Assembly: GCF_014640115.1 (NCBI RefSeq)
Contig: NZ_BMGI01000001.1
Location: 1,076,501-1,140,500, forward strand
DNA: 64,000 nucleotides
Origin: Sinisalibacter lacisalsi
Lineage (GTDB): Bacteria; Pseudomonadota; Alphaproteobacteria; Rhodobacterales; Rhodobacteraceae
Reading direction: 5' to 3'
In this document: positions 8,601-16,347 of the stretch, piece after piece
Layout of the letters: each line of letters begins with the position of its first letter
Position numbering within the stretch: the stretch's first letter is position 1
Notes under the pieces: generated by a model
Told to the model about the DNA's origin: nothing
Database searches by the model: none
The model's input: the letters and a program-made list of their open reading frames with translations, nothing else
Made by a program: the position numbers and the translations under genes

Positions 8601-9424
8601 AGGCGCTGTCGAAGATAACCGGGCGCGAGCACGCCCACCTCGCCGAAGGGGCGCATCACACCAAGATCCGCTTTCGCGATATCGCCGCCCAGCCGCGCAA
8701 GATCATCTCCAGCCCGACGTGGTCGGGGATCGAGAGCGAGGAGGTGAGCTACAATGCCGGCTGGACCAACGTGCACGAACTGATCCCGTGGCGCACGCTC
8801 ACCGGCCGCCAGCAGCTTTACCAGGATCACCTGTGGATGCGGGCTTTCGGCGAGGGCTTCATGTCCTACCGTCCGCCGGTCGATCTCAAGACGATCACCG
8901 CCGAGATCAACACCGACGCGCGCGACAACGCGCCTCACGTGGTGCTGAACTTCATCACGCCGCACCAGAAATGGGGCATCCACTCCACCTATACCGACAA
9001 CCTGTTGATGCTCACCCTCAACCGGGGCGGCCCGGTGATCTGGATATCGGAGAACGACGCGAAGACCGCCGGCATCGTCGATAACGACTGGGTCGAGCTC
9101 TACAATGCCAACGGCGCGCTGACCGCGCGGGCGGTGGTGAGCCAGCGCATGAAGGACGGGACGACCTTCATGTATCACGCCCAGGAAAAGATCGTGAACA
9201 CGCCCGGATCGGAAAAGACCGGCCTGCGCGGGGGCATCCACAACTCGGTGACCCGCACGGTTCTGAAACCCACCCACATGATCGGCGGCTACGCGCAGCA
9301 ATCCTACGGCTTCAACTACTACGGCACCGTGGGGTCGAACCGCGACGAGTTCGTCGTCGTGAGGAAAATGAACAAGGTCGATTGGCTTGACCGCGAAGCG
9401 ACCGCGAAGGAGGCCGCCCAATGA
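5684..9424 (+). CDS. narG: Respiratory nitrate reductase, alpha subunit
   Basis: This 1246-residue catalytic subunit reduces nitrate to nitrite on the cytoplasmic face of the inner membrane. The FS0 cluster ligands are His51, Cys55, Cys59 and Cys94 (HGVNCTGSC...RGCARG). The molybdenum-ligating aspartate of NarG enzymes is Asp223 in YDWYCDLPP, where NarG differs from periplasmic NapA (Cys) and formate dehydrogenases (Cys or Sec). The length equals the usual NarG length and there is no twin-arginine export signal, which fits the cytoplasm-facing form. It overlaps narH by an ATGA. The C-terminal part (GGYAQQSYGFNYYGTVGSNRDEF) is intact. Confidence 0.98.
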   Translation: MSHLLDRLNFFQSKELEQFSDGHGQVTRESRAWEDTYRNRWRHDKIVRSTHGVNCTGSCSWKIYVKSGIVTWETQQTDYPRTRPDLPNHEPRGCARGASYSWYLYSANRVKNPLVRGRLMKVWRELRRTKSPIEAWTEIQTDPVLRASYAETRGKGGFVRASWDEAVEIVAAANLYTARKWGPDRVFGFSPIPAMSMVSYAAGTRYLSLLGGTCMSFYDWYCDLPPASPMTWGEQTDVPESADWYNAGYLLLWGSNVPQTRTPDAHFYTEARYKGTKSAVISPDYSEAAKFGDVWLNPKQGTDAALAMAFGHVILREFHLDRQAEYFEDYTRKYSDFPMLVKLEEKDGRFIPGRFLRADDLDGRLGEENNPEWKTVALDEATGKLVAPNGSVGYRWGEGGKWNLEEKAQGDDARLRLSLILDNDHDDVLGVDFPYFGAEATEAFSTGDARPNVLTKQVPVKRIKTADGEVAVATVFDLFCANYGLDRGLGGEWVANDYAEDVPGTPGWAEKITGVPAARITHVAREFALNAEKTRGRSMVILGAGLNHWYHMDMTYRGIINMLVMCGAVGQSGGGWAHYVGQEKLRPQTGWLPLAFALDWGRPPRQMNSTSAWYAHTDQWRYETLTAGEILSPTAPEGDWDASMIDYNIRAERMGWLPSAPQLKQNPLEVAKAAKLAGQDVADYVAEKLKAGELEMACEDPDAPENWPRNLFVWRSNLLGSSGKGHEYFLRHLLGTDNGVMGKDLGEEGGAKPREAKWHDEAPRGKLDLLVTIDFRMSTTAVYSDVVLPTASWYEKNDLNTSDMHPFIHPLQAAVDPAYESKSDWEIFKAIANKVQEIAPEILGRETDVVALPILHDTPAEIAQDQVKDWKKGECDLIPGKTAPNYIAVERDYTAIGDRFMALGPLMEKVGNGGKGISWNTEDEVKNLRDLNGVWEDGAAKGSARIVSDIDATEVVLMLAPETNGEVAVKSWQALSKITGREHAHLAEGAHHTKIRFRDIAAQPRKIISSPTWSGIESEEVSYNAGWTNVHELIPWRTLTGRQQLYQDHLWMRAFGEGFMSYRPPVDLKTITAEINTDARDNAPHVVLNFITPHQKWGIHSTYTDNLLMLTLNRGGPVIWISENDAKTAGIVDNDWVELYNANGALTARAVVSQRMKDGTTFMYHAQEKIVNTPGSEKTGLRGGIHNSVTRTVLKPTHMIGGYAQQSYGFNYYGTVGSNRDEFVVVRKMNKVDWLDREATAKEAAQ

Positions 9425-10944
9425 GAATTCGCGCACAGATCGGCATGGTGCTGAACCTCGACAAATGCATCGGGTGCCACACCTGCTCCGTCACCTGCAA
9501 GAACGTCTGGACCAGCCGGGAGGGCGTGGAATACGCTTGGTTCAACAACGTCGAAACCAAGCCCGGCACCGGCTACCCGACCGATTGGGAGAACCAGGAT
9601 CGCTGGAACGGCGGCTGGGAGCGAACCAAATCGGGCAAGCTCCTGCCCAGGCAGGGCGGCAAGTGGCGGATCCTGGCGAACATCTTCGCCAACCCCGACC
9701 TGCCCGAGATCGACGATTATTACGAGCCGTTCGATTTCGACTACGACCACCTCAAGTCGGCCCCCGAGATGGAGGCCTTTCCCACCGCGCGCCCGCGTTC
9801 CAAGATCTCGGGCGAGCGGATGGAGAAGATCGAGAAGGGCCCGAACTGGGAGGAAATCCTCGGCGGTGAATTCTCGAAACGTGGACAGGATTACAATTTC
9901 GAAGGCATCCAGAAGGAGATCTACGGGGAATACGAGAACACCTTCATGATGTATCTCCCCCGGCTGTGCGAGCACTGCCTGAACCCCACCTGCGCGGCCT
10001 CCTGCCCCTCGGGCGCGATCTACAAGCGCGAGGAGGACGGGATCGTGCTGATCGACCAGGAGAAGTGCCGGGGCTGGCGGATGTGCGTCTCGGGCTGCCC
10101 CTACAAGAAGGTCTATTACAACTGGTCGACGGGCAAATCCGAGAAATGCACCCTGTGCTACCCGCGGATTGAATCGGGCAATCCCACCGTCTGCTCCGAA
10201 ACCTGCGTCGGGCGCATCCGCTATATCGGCGTGATGCTCTACGACGCCGACAAGATCGAGGAAGCCGCGAACGCGCCGGAAACCACGGACCTCTACGATG
10301 CCCAGCTCGGCGTCTTCCTCGACCCCAACGACCCGGCGATCATCGAGACGGCGCGCGCCGACGGCATTCCCGAAGACTGGATCAAGGCCGCGCAGGAAAG
10401 CCCGATCTGGAAGATGGCGATGGAGTGGAAGGTGGCCTTCCCGCTGCACCCGGAATACCGGACCCTGCCGATGGTGTGGTATATCCCGCCGCTCAGCCCG
10501 ATCCAGAACGCCGCCGAGGCGGGTGCGATCGGCACCGACGGCGACATGCCCGACGTGCGCTCCTTGCGCATTCCGCTGCGCTACCTCGCCAACATGCTCA
10601 CGGCGGGCGACGAGGAGCCCGTGGCCAATGCGCTCGAACGGATGCTGGCGATGCGCACCTACATGCGCGCCAAGACGATCGAAGGCGTGCGCGACGAGGC
10701 GATCGCGGCCCGTGTCGGCCTTTCGGGCCGGATGATCGAGGATATGTACAAGATCATGGCGATCGCGGATTTCGAGGATCGTTTCGTGATCCCGACCACG
10801 CACCGCGAACAGGTGGAAGAGGCCTACGACCTGCGCGGTGGCTGCAGCTTCACCGATGGCAACAGCTGTTCCACCGGCATTTCCGACAGCTCGCTTTTCG
10901 GTGCCAACAAGAAACCCCTCAAGATGCCCTCGGAGGTGATGTGA
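9421..10944 (+). CDS. narH: Respiratory nitrate reductase, beta (iron-sulfur) subunit
   Basis: A 507-residue electron-transfer subunit that carries electrons from the NarI haems to NarG. Four cysteine groups are visible: CIGCHTCSVTC (C16-C26), CEHCLNPTCAASCP, CRGWRMCVSGCP and CTLCYPRIESGNPTVCSETC. The Trp in CRGWRMC replaces a cysteine, which in NarH gives one [3Fe-4S] beside three [4Fe-4S] clusters. Translation is coupled to narG (ATGA overlap at 9421-9424) and to narJ (TGATG at 10942). The length matches the family. Confidence 0.98.
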   Translation: MRIRAQIGMVLNLDKCIGCHTCSVTCKNVWTSREGVEYAWFNNVETKPGTGYPTDWENQDRWNGGWERTKSGKLLPRQGGKWRILANIFANPDLPEIDDYYEPFDFDYDHLKSAPEMEAFPTARPRSKISGERMEKIEKGPNWEEILGGEFSKRGQDYNFEGIQKEIYGEYENTFMMYLPRLCEHCLNPTCAASCPSGAIYKREEDGIVLIDQEKCRGWRMCVSGCPYKKVYYNWSTGKSEKCTLCYPRIESGNPTVCSETCVGRIRYIGVMLYDADKIEEAANAPETTDLYDAQLGVFLDPNDPAIIETARADGIPEDWIKAAQESPIWKMAMEWKVAFPLHPEYRTLPMVWYIPPLSPIQNAAEAGAIGTDGDMPDVRSLRIPLRYLANMLTAGDEEPVANALERMLAMRTYMRAKTIEGVRDEAIAARVGLSGRMIEDMYKIMAIADFEDRFVIPTTHREQVEEAYDLRGGCSFTDGNSCSTGISDSSLFGANKKPLKMPSEVM

Positions 10945-11648
10945 TGGACCGCACCCTCAAGGCCATTTCGCTGATCCTGAGCTATCCCACCCGGGAACTT
11001 CAGGCCGCCATGCCGGAGATCGGGGCCGTTCTCGGCGCCGAAACTCGGCTGACCGCCGCCGCCCGCCGCGCCCTGCGCCCGCTGGTGGAAGATCTCGGCC
11101 GCCGCGACATCTACGAGCTCGAGGAGCAATACGTGATGCTCTTCGACCGCTCGCGAACCCTTTCGCTCAACCTCTTCGAACACGTCCATGGCGAAAGCCG
11201 GGACCGGGGCGGGGCGATGGTCTCGCTGGTGGAAAGCTACCGGGCAGGGGGCTTCGAACCCGCAACCAGCGAACTGCCCGACCATTTGCCGGTGATCCTC
11301 GAGTTCCTGTCGACACGTCCCTTCGTGGAAGCACAGGAAACCTTGGCGAACGCGGCGCATATCATCGCGGCCCTGCAGGAACGTCTGCAGCGCCGTGACA
11401 GCGGATATGCCGCCGCGTTCGCCGCCCTGATCCAGCTTGCCGGGGTTCAGGCCGACGCAGAGGCCGTGGCCGAGTTGCTCGACCAGCCCGAAGTCGATCC
11501 CGAGGATCTCGAGGCGCTCGACGAGGTCTGGGAGGAAAGCGAAGTGCGCTTCGGGCCCGACCCCAATGCCGGCTGTCCCGCGGGCCGGGACCTGCTCGCG
11601 CGCATGGACGTGCCGGTTAACCCCGACCCCGGCCACGCGGCGGAATGA
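10944..11648 (+). CDS. narJ: Nitrate reductase molybdenum cofactor assembly chaperone
   Basis: A 234-residue chaperone of the NarJ/TorD family that binds apo-NarG and helps insert the molybdenum cofactor and FS0 before membrane attachment; it is not part of the final enzyme. The family pattern YPTRELQAAMPE near the start, YVMLFDRSRTLSLNLFEHVHGESRDRGGAM (about 60-90) and ELPDHLPVILEFLS (about 105-118) are all present. The ATG shares a base with the narH stop, and GGAGGT at 10932-10937 is a good ribosome site. The stop overlaps a possible early narI start. Confidence 0.96.
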   Translation: MDRTLKAISLILSYPTRELQAAMPEIGAVLGAETRLTAAARRALRPLVEDLGRRDIYELEEQYVMLFDRSRTLSLNLFEHVHGESRDRGGAMVSLVESYRAGGFEPATSELPDHLPVILEFLSTRPFVEAQETLANAAHIIAALQERLQRRDSGYAAAFAALIQLAGVQADAEAVAELLDQPEVDPEDLEALDEVWEESEVRFGPDPNAGCPAGRDLLARMDVPVNPDPGHAAE

Positions 11649-11659
11649 CGGAGGACATC

Positions 11660-12424
11660 ATGCATAACTTCTTCTTCGGTATCTTTCCCTACATCGCCCT
11701 TGGCGTTGCGATCATGGGAAGCATCGCGCGCTACGAGCGCGACCCGTTCACCTGGAAAACCTCGTCGTCGCAGCTTCTGCGCCGCAAGCAGCTGGTGGTC
11801 GGCTCGATCCTGTTTCACGTCGGCATGCTGGTGATCTTCCTCGGCCACGTAGTTGGCCTGCTCACCCCGATCTGGGTGTTTGACGCGATCGGCATCAGCC
11901 ATGGCGCCAAGCAGATTCTCGCGGTTGTGGCCGGGGGTATCGCCGGGGTTCTGGCGTTGATCGGCGGCATCATGCTGTTCCACCGCCGCTGGACCGATCC
12001 GCGCATCCGCCGCACGTCGAGTTTCGCCGATATCGTGATCCTCGGCCTGCTGCTGGCGCAACTCGCGCTCGGGCTGGCCACGATCTACTATTCGCTCCAG
12101 CATCTCGACGGTTACGAGATGGTCAAGTTCATGGCCTGGGCGCAGGGGATCTTCACCTTCGACTCCGCGGCGGCGGCGTACATCGAGGACGCGGCGCTCG
12201 CATTCAAGGTTCACCTGGTGCTGGGGATGACGATCATCCTTCTCACGCCCTTCACCCGGCTTGTCCATGTCATCTCCGGCCTCTTCGTGCCGCTGCGCTT
12301 CCTGTTCCTGCGGCCGGGTTACCAGATCGTGCGGTCGCGCCGCAAAGAGCCGCTGCCGCACCATGATGGCCCGGTTCCCGCAGCCCGGAAGGTTGCCGAG
12401 AGCAAGGCGAGCCCCGCGGAGTGA
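11660..12424 (+). CDS. narI: Respiratory nitrate reductase, gamma subunit (cytochrome b)
   Basis: A 254-residue integral membrane subunit with five hydrophobic segments that oxidises quinol at the periplasmic side and passes electrons to NarH. The four haem-ligand histidines are His53, His63, His185 and His203, each two or three positions from the E. coli NarI ligands. The ATG at 11660 (MHNFFFGIFPYI) is chosen over the ATG at 11645, which overlaps the narJ stop, because GGAGG at 11650-11654 is correctly spaced and the N-terminus then aligns with other NarI proteins. A 3' extension of about 30 polar residues follows the last membrane segment. Confidence 0.96.
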   Translation: MHNFFFGIFPYIALGVAIMGSIARYERDPFTWKTSSSQLLRRKQLVVGSILFHVGMLVIFLGHVVGLLTPIWVFDAIGISHGAKQILAVVAGGIAGVLALIGGIMLFHRRWTDPRIRRTSSFADIVILGLLLAQLALGLATIYYSLQHLDGYEMVKFMAWAQGIFTFDSAAAAYIEDAALAFKVHLVLGMTIILLTPFTRLVHVISGLFVPLRFLFLRPGYQIVRSRRKEPLPHHDGPVPAARKVAESKASPAE

Positions 12425-12429
12425 ATGAG

Positions 12430-13227
12430 ATGAATGCGTCCCTTTTCCCCGATCTCATCGTCAACGGAGAAACCGTGCCCCACGCGGTGGTTGCCGCCGA
12501 GGTGCAGAACCATACGGCTCCGAAGGGCAAGCCCGGTATCGCCTGGCGCAAGGCGGCCAACGCGGTCGCGGTGCGCTTGCTGCTGCTGCAGGAAGCGCGC
12601 AGGCGGGGGATCGCCCCCGAGCCCGTGCAGGTTGCGCCGGGGCGGTTCGAAACCGAGGAGGAGGCCCTGATCCGGGGCCTTCTCGAAACCGCCGTCGAGG
12701 CCGAACCCCCGACCGAAGAGCAGGTCTATGCCGAGTGGGCGCGCGCCCCCGAGCGCTTCCGCGCCCCGCCGCTGTGGGAGGTTTCGCACATCCTCGTGGC
12801 CTGCGATCCGCGCGACGAGGCGGAGACCGAAGCCGCCCGGCTGCGCGTCGAAGACATCGCGAGGCAGGTGCAGAAGGATCCGGCGCGGTTTCCCCGGCTC
12901 GCGGCCGATTTCAGCGATTGCGGCTCGAAATCCTCGGGCGGGGCTTTGGGCCAGCTTGGCCCCAGCGATACGGTGCCCGAATTCGAGGCCGCGCTCCAGG
13001 GGCTGGAGGGCGGTGCGATCAAGGCCGAGCCGGTGCTCACCCGCCATGGCTGGCACATCATCCGCATGGACGCGGTCGGCGAGGGCGCGGTGCTGCCCTT
13101 CACGGCGGTGCGCGGCAAGATCGCTCTGGCCATGGAAAAGGCCGCGTGGGCGCGGGCGGCCCGGTCATTCGTGGGCCGGCTCGTCTCGGCCGCCGAGATC
13201 GCCGGCGCCGAGTTGAGCGCGGACTAG
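12430..13227 (+). CDS. Parvulin-type peptidyl-prolyl cis-trans isomerase of the nar operon
   Basis: A 265-residue protein with a NifM-like N-terminal helical part and a parvulin (PPIC) domain at about 110-215. The hallmarks are WEVSHILVACDP, the central FPRLAADFSDCGSKSSGGALGQLG and the closing EPVLTRHGWHIIRMD. No signal peptide is visible, so it should act in the cytoplasm, possibly helping NarG/NarH fold or assemble. It follows narI by 5 bases; a GTG at 12421 overlapping the narI stop is an alternative start, but GGAG at 12418-12421 fits the ATG at 12430 better. The substrate protein is an inference from position. Confidence 0.9.
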   Translation: MNASLFPDLIVNGETVPHAVVAAEVQNHTAPKGKPGIAWRKAANAVAVRLLLLQEARRRGIAPEPVQVAPGRFETEEEALIRGLLETAVEAEPPTEEQVYAEWARAPERFRAPPLWEVSHILVACDPRDEAETEAARLRVEDIARQVQKDPARFPRLAADFSDCGSKSSGGALGQLGPSDTVPEFEAALQGLEGGAIKAEPVLTRHGWHIIRMDAVGEGAVLPFTAVRGKIALAMEKAAWARAARSFVGRLVSAAEIAGAELSAD

Positions 13228-13244
13228 GCGGGGAGGATGCGGCG

Positions 13245-13817
13245 ATGGGCGGGAGGCAATCCGGGGAGCGTCAAGCCGGTTGCCCTGCGCCGTCCGATTT
13301 TCCGTTGCCCGGCAATGCGCTCGACTTCTTCCACCAGGACCACCTTCGCAAACGTGAAGTCTGCGCCCGGATCTCCCGGCTCTCGGAGCTGGAAGCCCCT
13401 GATGCCGATGAGATTTGCGATATCATGAGCTTCCTGACCCACGAACTGCCGCCACATCTGGCCGACGAGGAGCAAGACCTGTTTCCGCTCCTCGCCCGCC
13501 GCTGCCGGCCGGAAGACGAGATCGAGCCGGTGATCGCCCGGCTTGCCGCAGATCATCGCCGCATCCGCGACCGGATACCCGGCATCCTCGCGGTGCTGAA
13601 GGCGGCCGATCCCGGCGGAAAGGCGTTTTCGGATGAACACCGGGCCAGGCTGCATCGCTTCTCCACCGACCTGCTGCAGCACCTCATTCTCGAATACGCG
13701 ATCGTGCTGCCCTTCGCCCGGCTGAGGTTGAACCGGCGTGACATGGGCCTGCTCCAGAAGGGGATGCTCAGGCGTCGTGGCCTCGATCGTCTCCTGGAGG
13801 CTTGTGATGCAGGTTGA
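13245..13817 (+). CDS. Hemerythrin-like domain protein
   Basis: A 190-residue, mostly helical protein with the spacing of a hemerythrin-like di-iron site: His in LDFFHQDHLRKRE (about 30-42), HELPPHLADEEQDLFPLL (about 66-83), ADHRRI (about 105-110) and LLQHLILEYAIVLPFA (about 145-160). Proteins of this kind bind oxygen or nitric oxide or help repair iron-sulfur clusters damaged by nitrosative stress (YtfE/DnrN type). It starts 17 bases after the isomerase with GGGGAGG at 13230-13236 as ribosome site and is the last gene before a terminator, so it is co-transcribed with nar. A role in handling NO made during nitrate respiration is inferred. Confidence 0.8.
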   Translation: MGGRQSGERQAGCPAPSDFPLPGNALDFFHQDHLRKREVCARISRLSELEAPDADEICDIMSFLTHELPPHLADEEQDLFPLLARRCRPEDEIEPVIARLAADHRRIRDRIPGILAVLKAADPGGKAFSDEHRARLHRFSTDLLQHLILEYAIVLPFARLRLNRRDMGLLQKGMLRRRGLDRLLEACDAG

Positions 13818-13898
13818 CCTTCTCGCATGGAACCCGGCCATGGCGGAAAACCGGACGGCGGAGGTTCGGGGGTGTTTCGCCCGCCATGCGGCGCTGCC

Positions 13899-13934
13899 AA
13901 CGCCCGCACCACGCGATCGGGCCGGGCGTTTTTT
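13899..13934 (+). terminator. Rho-independent terminator ending the nar operon
   Basis: An 8-bp perfect stem (aacgcccg at 13899-13906 with cgggcgtt at 13923-13930) and a 16-base loop are followed by a run of T (six in all from 13929 to 13934). It lies 81 bases after the hemerythrin gene stop and just before the DUF2478 gene. Confidence 0.75.
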
Positions 13935-13964
13935 CATGTTCTGCAACAGCTGAGGAGCAACGCG

Positions 13965-14486
13965 ATGCAGATAGCCAGCACAATGGCCGCCGGACGAGGT
14001 GATACAGATCAACTGCTGTTTTCGCTCGCCCGATCACTGATGGCGCAGGGACTGCGGGTCTGCGGCACCGTGCAGATCAATACGGATCGGCAGAAAACGG
14101 ACCCTTGCGACATGGATGTGCGCGTCCTGCCTGAGGGCCCGACGATCCGCATCTCGCAAGACCTTGGCGCGGGGGCGGCTGGGTGCCGGCTGGACACAGG
14201 CGCGCTCGAGGCGGCGGTGGGGCATGTCGCGGCGGCGCTGGAGCGTGGCGCCGATGTGCTCATCGTCAACAAGTTCGGCAAGCACGAAGCCGAGGGGCGC
14301 GGCTTCCGCCCGGTGATCGCGGAGGCGCTCGCGCGCGACATCCCGGTGCTCGTCGGGGTGAACGGGCTCAACCAGGCGGCGTTCGAGGCGTTCACCGAGG
14401 GGTTTGGCGAGCAGCTGCCCGCCGACGCAACGATCCTCGAGGATTGGTTGATCGCGCGGTCGCGGGCGGCCGAAGCTGCAATGTGA
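13965..14486 (+). CDS. DUF2478 protein, putative nucleoside-triphosphate-binding accessory protein
   Basis: A 173-residue protein of the DUF2478 family, found next to molybdenum transport or molybdoenzyme genes. It resembles a nucleotide-binding fold that lacks a clear P-loop: the N-terminus (IASTMAAGRGDTDQLLFSLARSLMAQGLRVCGTVQ) sits where a Walker A would be, and ADVLIVNKFGKHEAEGRGFRPVIAEAL (about 98-124) resembles the region after Walker B in MobB-like proteins. A role in molybdenum cofactor supply for NarG is suggested by family context and position but is not shown. The start at 13965 has AGGAG at 13953-13957, which rules out longer in-frame versions. It lies after the nar terminator. Confidence 0.75.
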   Translation: MQIASTMAAGRGDTDQLLFSLARSLMAQGLRVCGTVQINTDRQKTDPCDMDVRVLPEGPTIRISQDLGAGAAGCRLDTGALEAAVGHVAAALERGADVLIVNKFGKHEAEGRGFRPVIAEALARDIPVLVGVNGLNQAAFEAFTEGFGEQLPADATILEDWLIARSRAAEAAM

Positions 14487-14547
14487 AACGGTGCTGCGAT
14501 CCGGCTGAACCTGGCCGCGGCAAGACAAGGCGAAGGAGGACAATCGA

Positions 14548-14913
14548 ATGAGAACTCGTGCAGATGTTACCCAGTGGATCAAGTTGCCCGATGGGTCCGT
14601 TGAGGTCGACGAGGCCGGGTACCTGGTCGACCCATCGCAATGGTCGGCCGATTTCGCGCGTAAGGTGGCGCAGGATGAGGGGCTATCGCCGAACCCTCTG
14701 CATTGGCGGGTTCTGGCCTTCATGCGGAGTTATCTCGACCAGCACGGCATCGCGGCGGATGCGCGTTTCGCCATCCGCTTCCTCGCCGTCGAACTCGGGC
14801 TCGACAAGCACGACGCGAAACACAAGCTGTTCGAGCTCTTCCCCGAGGGTTATGTCAAGCAAGCCTGCAAGATGGCCGGGATGCGCCAGCCCCGCGCCTG
14901 GAGCACGGGATAG
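14548..14913 (+). CDS. DsrC/TusE-family sulfur-carrier-like protein lacking the C-terminal cysteine
   Basis: A 121-residue protein with the family fold markers: EVDEAGYLVDPSQWSADFA (19-37), EGLSPNPLHWRVLAFMRSYL (44-63) and the arm FELFPEGYVKQACKMAGMRQPRAW. DsrC uses two cysteines in this arm and TusE keeps only the penultimate one. Here Cys107 (QACKMAG, the inner position) is kept, while the C-terminus ends AWSTG with no penultimate cysteine. It cannot therefore form the DsrC disulfide or act as a TusE persulfide carrier in the normal way. It follows the DUF2478 gene by 61 bases and may belong to a regulatory or nitrate-associated branch of the family. Confidence 0.85.
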   Translation: MRTRADVTQWIKLPDGSVEVDEAGYLVDPSQWSADFARKVAQDEGLSPNPLHWRVLAFMRSYLDQHGIAADARFAIRFLAVELGLDKHDAKHKLFELFPEGYVKQACKMAGMRQPRAWSTG

Positions 14914-15059
14914 GCCGCGCACCAGCGGGCGTGAACCGGCGAAATCATGCGCTGCAGAGGCGAAGAACCCATGGCGCTTGATTTCGCGTGTGATCCACGA
15001 CTAGACTCAACCTAAAGATAAACGCCAAGGAATTTCAACCACGTTCAAGGCACGGCCCG

Positions 15060-15752
15060 ATGTCGGCGCAAATCAGTCTGTCAACGCTGTCCCCCGTCAT
15101 CGTCATTGATGATGACGAGTTCTTCCGGGTGGCGATCAATGCCGTGCTTCGTGACCGGTTCGGGGTTGAAACGGTTGTCACTTGCGCGTCGGCGCAGGAG
15201 GCGATCGAGCAGCTTTCGAGCGAAACCCGCTTCGGCCTCGGCCTCGTCGACCTGAACATGTCCGGGATCGGCAATCGACACCTGCTGGACACGGTGAAGG
15301 CCGCACAACCCGAGATCCGCCTTGTGGTGCTGTCGGCCTCGCGGTCTCGCGAGGATATTCTCATGGCGCTCTCGGCGGGCGCACATGGCTTCATCAACAA
15401 GGGCCTTGGCATCGGTGAAACGGAGGCGGCAATCCAGAAGGTTGGCGACGGCGAGGTTTACCTCCCGCCCTTTACGCCGCAACTGGGCGCTGCCGAGGCC
15501 GTGGGGGAAGAAGGCTTCGCCGACCCCGGCGGCGCGGGTCCTCCCGCCGCGCTGGCCGCGCTGACGCCGCGCCAAATGCAAGTGCTGCGTCTTCTCGTCG
15601 AAGGGCAGCCGAACAAGGGGATCGCGCGAGCACTCGGCATCAACCCCAGCACCGTTAAGTTTCATCTGTCCTTCATCTTCCGCATCCTCGGGGTATCGAA
15701 CCGGGTGGAGGCGGCGATGATCGGCGCCCAGCTTCTCAAGGAGGGCGAATGA
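15060..15752 (+). CDS. Response regulator, receiver plus LuxR-type DNA-binding domain
   Basis: A 230-residue two-domain regulator. The receiver (about 12-130) has the acidic pocket IDDDEF, a phosphoacceptor Asp in LVDLNMSG (about 62), and the conserved Lys in GFINKG (about 114). A 30-residue linker leads to a LuxR/NarL helix-turn-helix (about 163-225): LTPRQMQVLRLLVEGQPNKGIARALG...STVKFHLSFIFRILGVSNR. Such proteins activate promoters when phosphorylated. No histidine kinase is next to it in the same transcription unit. Its neighbours are the nar block on one side and a free receiver protein on the other, so both nitrate regulation and the Tad phosphorelay are possible. The region 14914-15059 upstream holds no recognised gene. 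Confidence 0.88.
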   Translation: MSAQISLSTLSPVIVIDDDEFFRVAINAVLRDRFGVETVVTCASAQEAIEQLSSETRFGLGLVDLNMSGIGNRHLLDTVKAAQPEIRLVVLSASRSREDILMALSAGAHGFINKGLGIGETEAAIQKVGDGEVYLPPFTPQLGAAEAVGEEGFADPGGAGPPAALAALTPRQMQVLRLLVEGQPNKGIARALGINPSTVKFHLSFIFRILGVSNRVEAAMIGAQLLKEGE

Positions 15753-15784
15753 GGCCGGCGGCGAAGCCCGACCGGAATCCTGAA

Positions 15785-15801
15785 CGCCGGCACCCCCGGC
15801 G
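15785..15801. terminator. Short hairpin between convergent genes
   Basis: CGCCGG (15785-15790) pairs with CCGGCG (15796-15801) across a 5-base loop, between the LuxR-type regulator (+) and the receiver protein (-). No T tract follows, so a terminator role is only possible. Confidence 0.3.
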
Positions 15802-15809
15802 CCTAGCCT

Positions 15810-16178
15810 TCACTGCAGCCGCGAGAGCCGCTCCTCGAGATCATGGCGGCGAAAGGGTTTCGGCAGGAGCTCGACATGTTGCGGCATGTCCCTCTGGGCG
15901 AACTGCAGAGCAACGGGATCACCCGACGTGAGGAGCACGCGGATATCGGGGCGGATCGCGAAGGCCTCGCGCGCCAGTTGCGCGCCGGCCTCCCCCTTCT
16001 TCAAGCGCAGGTCGATGATCAGGATCCCGACGAGCCGGTCCTCTTCCAGCACGCGCAGGGCGGCCGCCGCATCCGCTGCGGTGACCGAGGAATACCCCAG
16101 CGAGCGCAGCGCGCGCGCGGCGAAGTCCCGCATCATCTGATCGTCATCCACGACGAGCACTTTCGCAACGTCATTCAT
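15810..16178 (-). CDS. Single-domain response regulator (stand-alone receiver)
   Basis: A 122-residue CheY-like receiver with no output domain. The acidic residues are in VVDDDQMM (about 9-16), the phosphoacceptor Asp is in LIIDLRLKKGEAG (about 54), and the Thr and Lys positions are in LLTSGDP and LLPKPF. The motif after the phosphosite (LRLKKGEAG) and the KPF end are like receivers of hybrid kinases such as the one at 19887-23885, so it may take phosphate from it or from the Hpt protein at 30498-30854. ATG at 16178 is chosen because the receiver fold begins there and GGAAGG lies about 10 bases upstream. Confidence 0.85.
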   Translation of the reverse strand: MNDVAKVLVVDDDQMMRDFAARALRSLGYSSVTAADAAAALRVLEEDRLVGILIIDLRLKKGEAGAQLAREAFAIRPDIRVLLTSGDPVALQFAQRDMPQHVELLPKPFRRHDLEERLSRLQ

Positions 16179-16347
16179 CGGTGGCCTTCCATCCTGGAAG
16201 AAATGAAGAAACAGGGACAATTCACGAGTGGTGACGGCGGTACACTGACGGCGGCACAAGCCATGCGCAAGGGCCTGCCGCGCATGTTTCCGTTCCTGGC
16301 TCCCGCTTGGCGCGAAGTGGCGAGGTTGCCTTCCCGCTTGGATGGAT

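Noticed and set aside
5588-9436. Very long open frame on the minus strand opposite narG
   Set aside because: It mirrors the codon positions of a certain gene (narG). Its translation is rich in His, Arg and Val without domains. High GC makes long antisense frames common.
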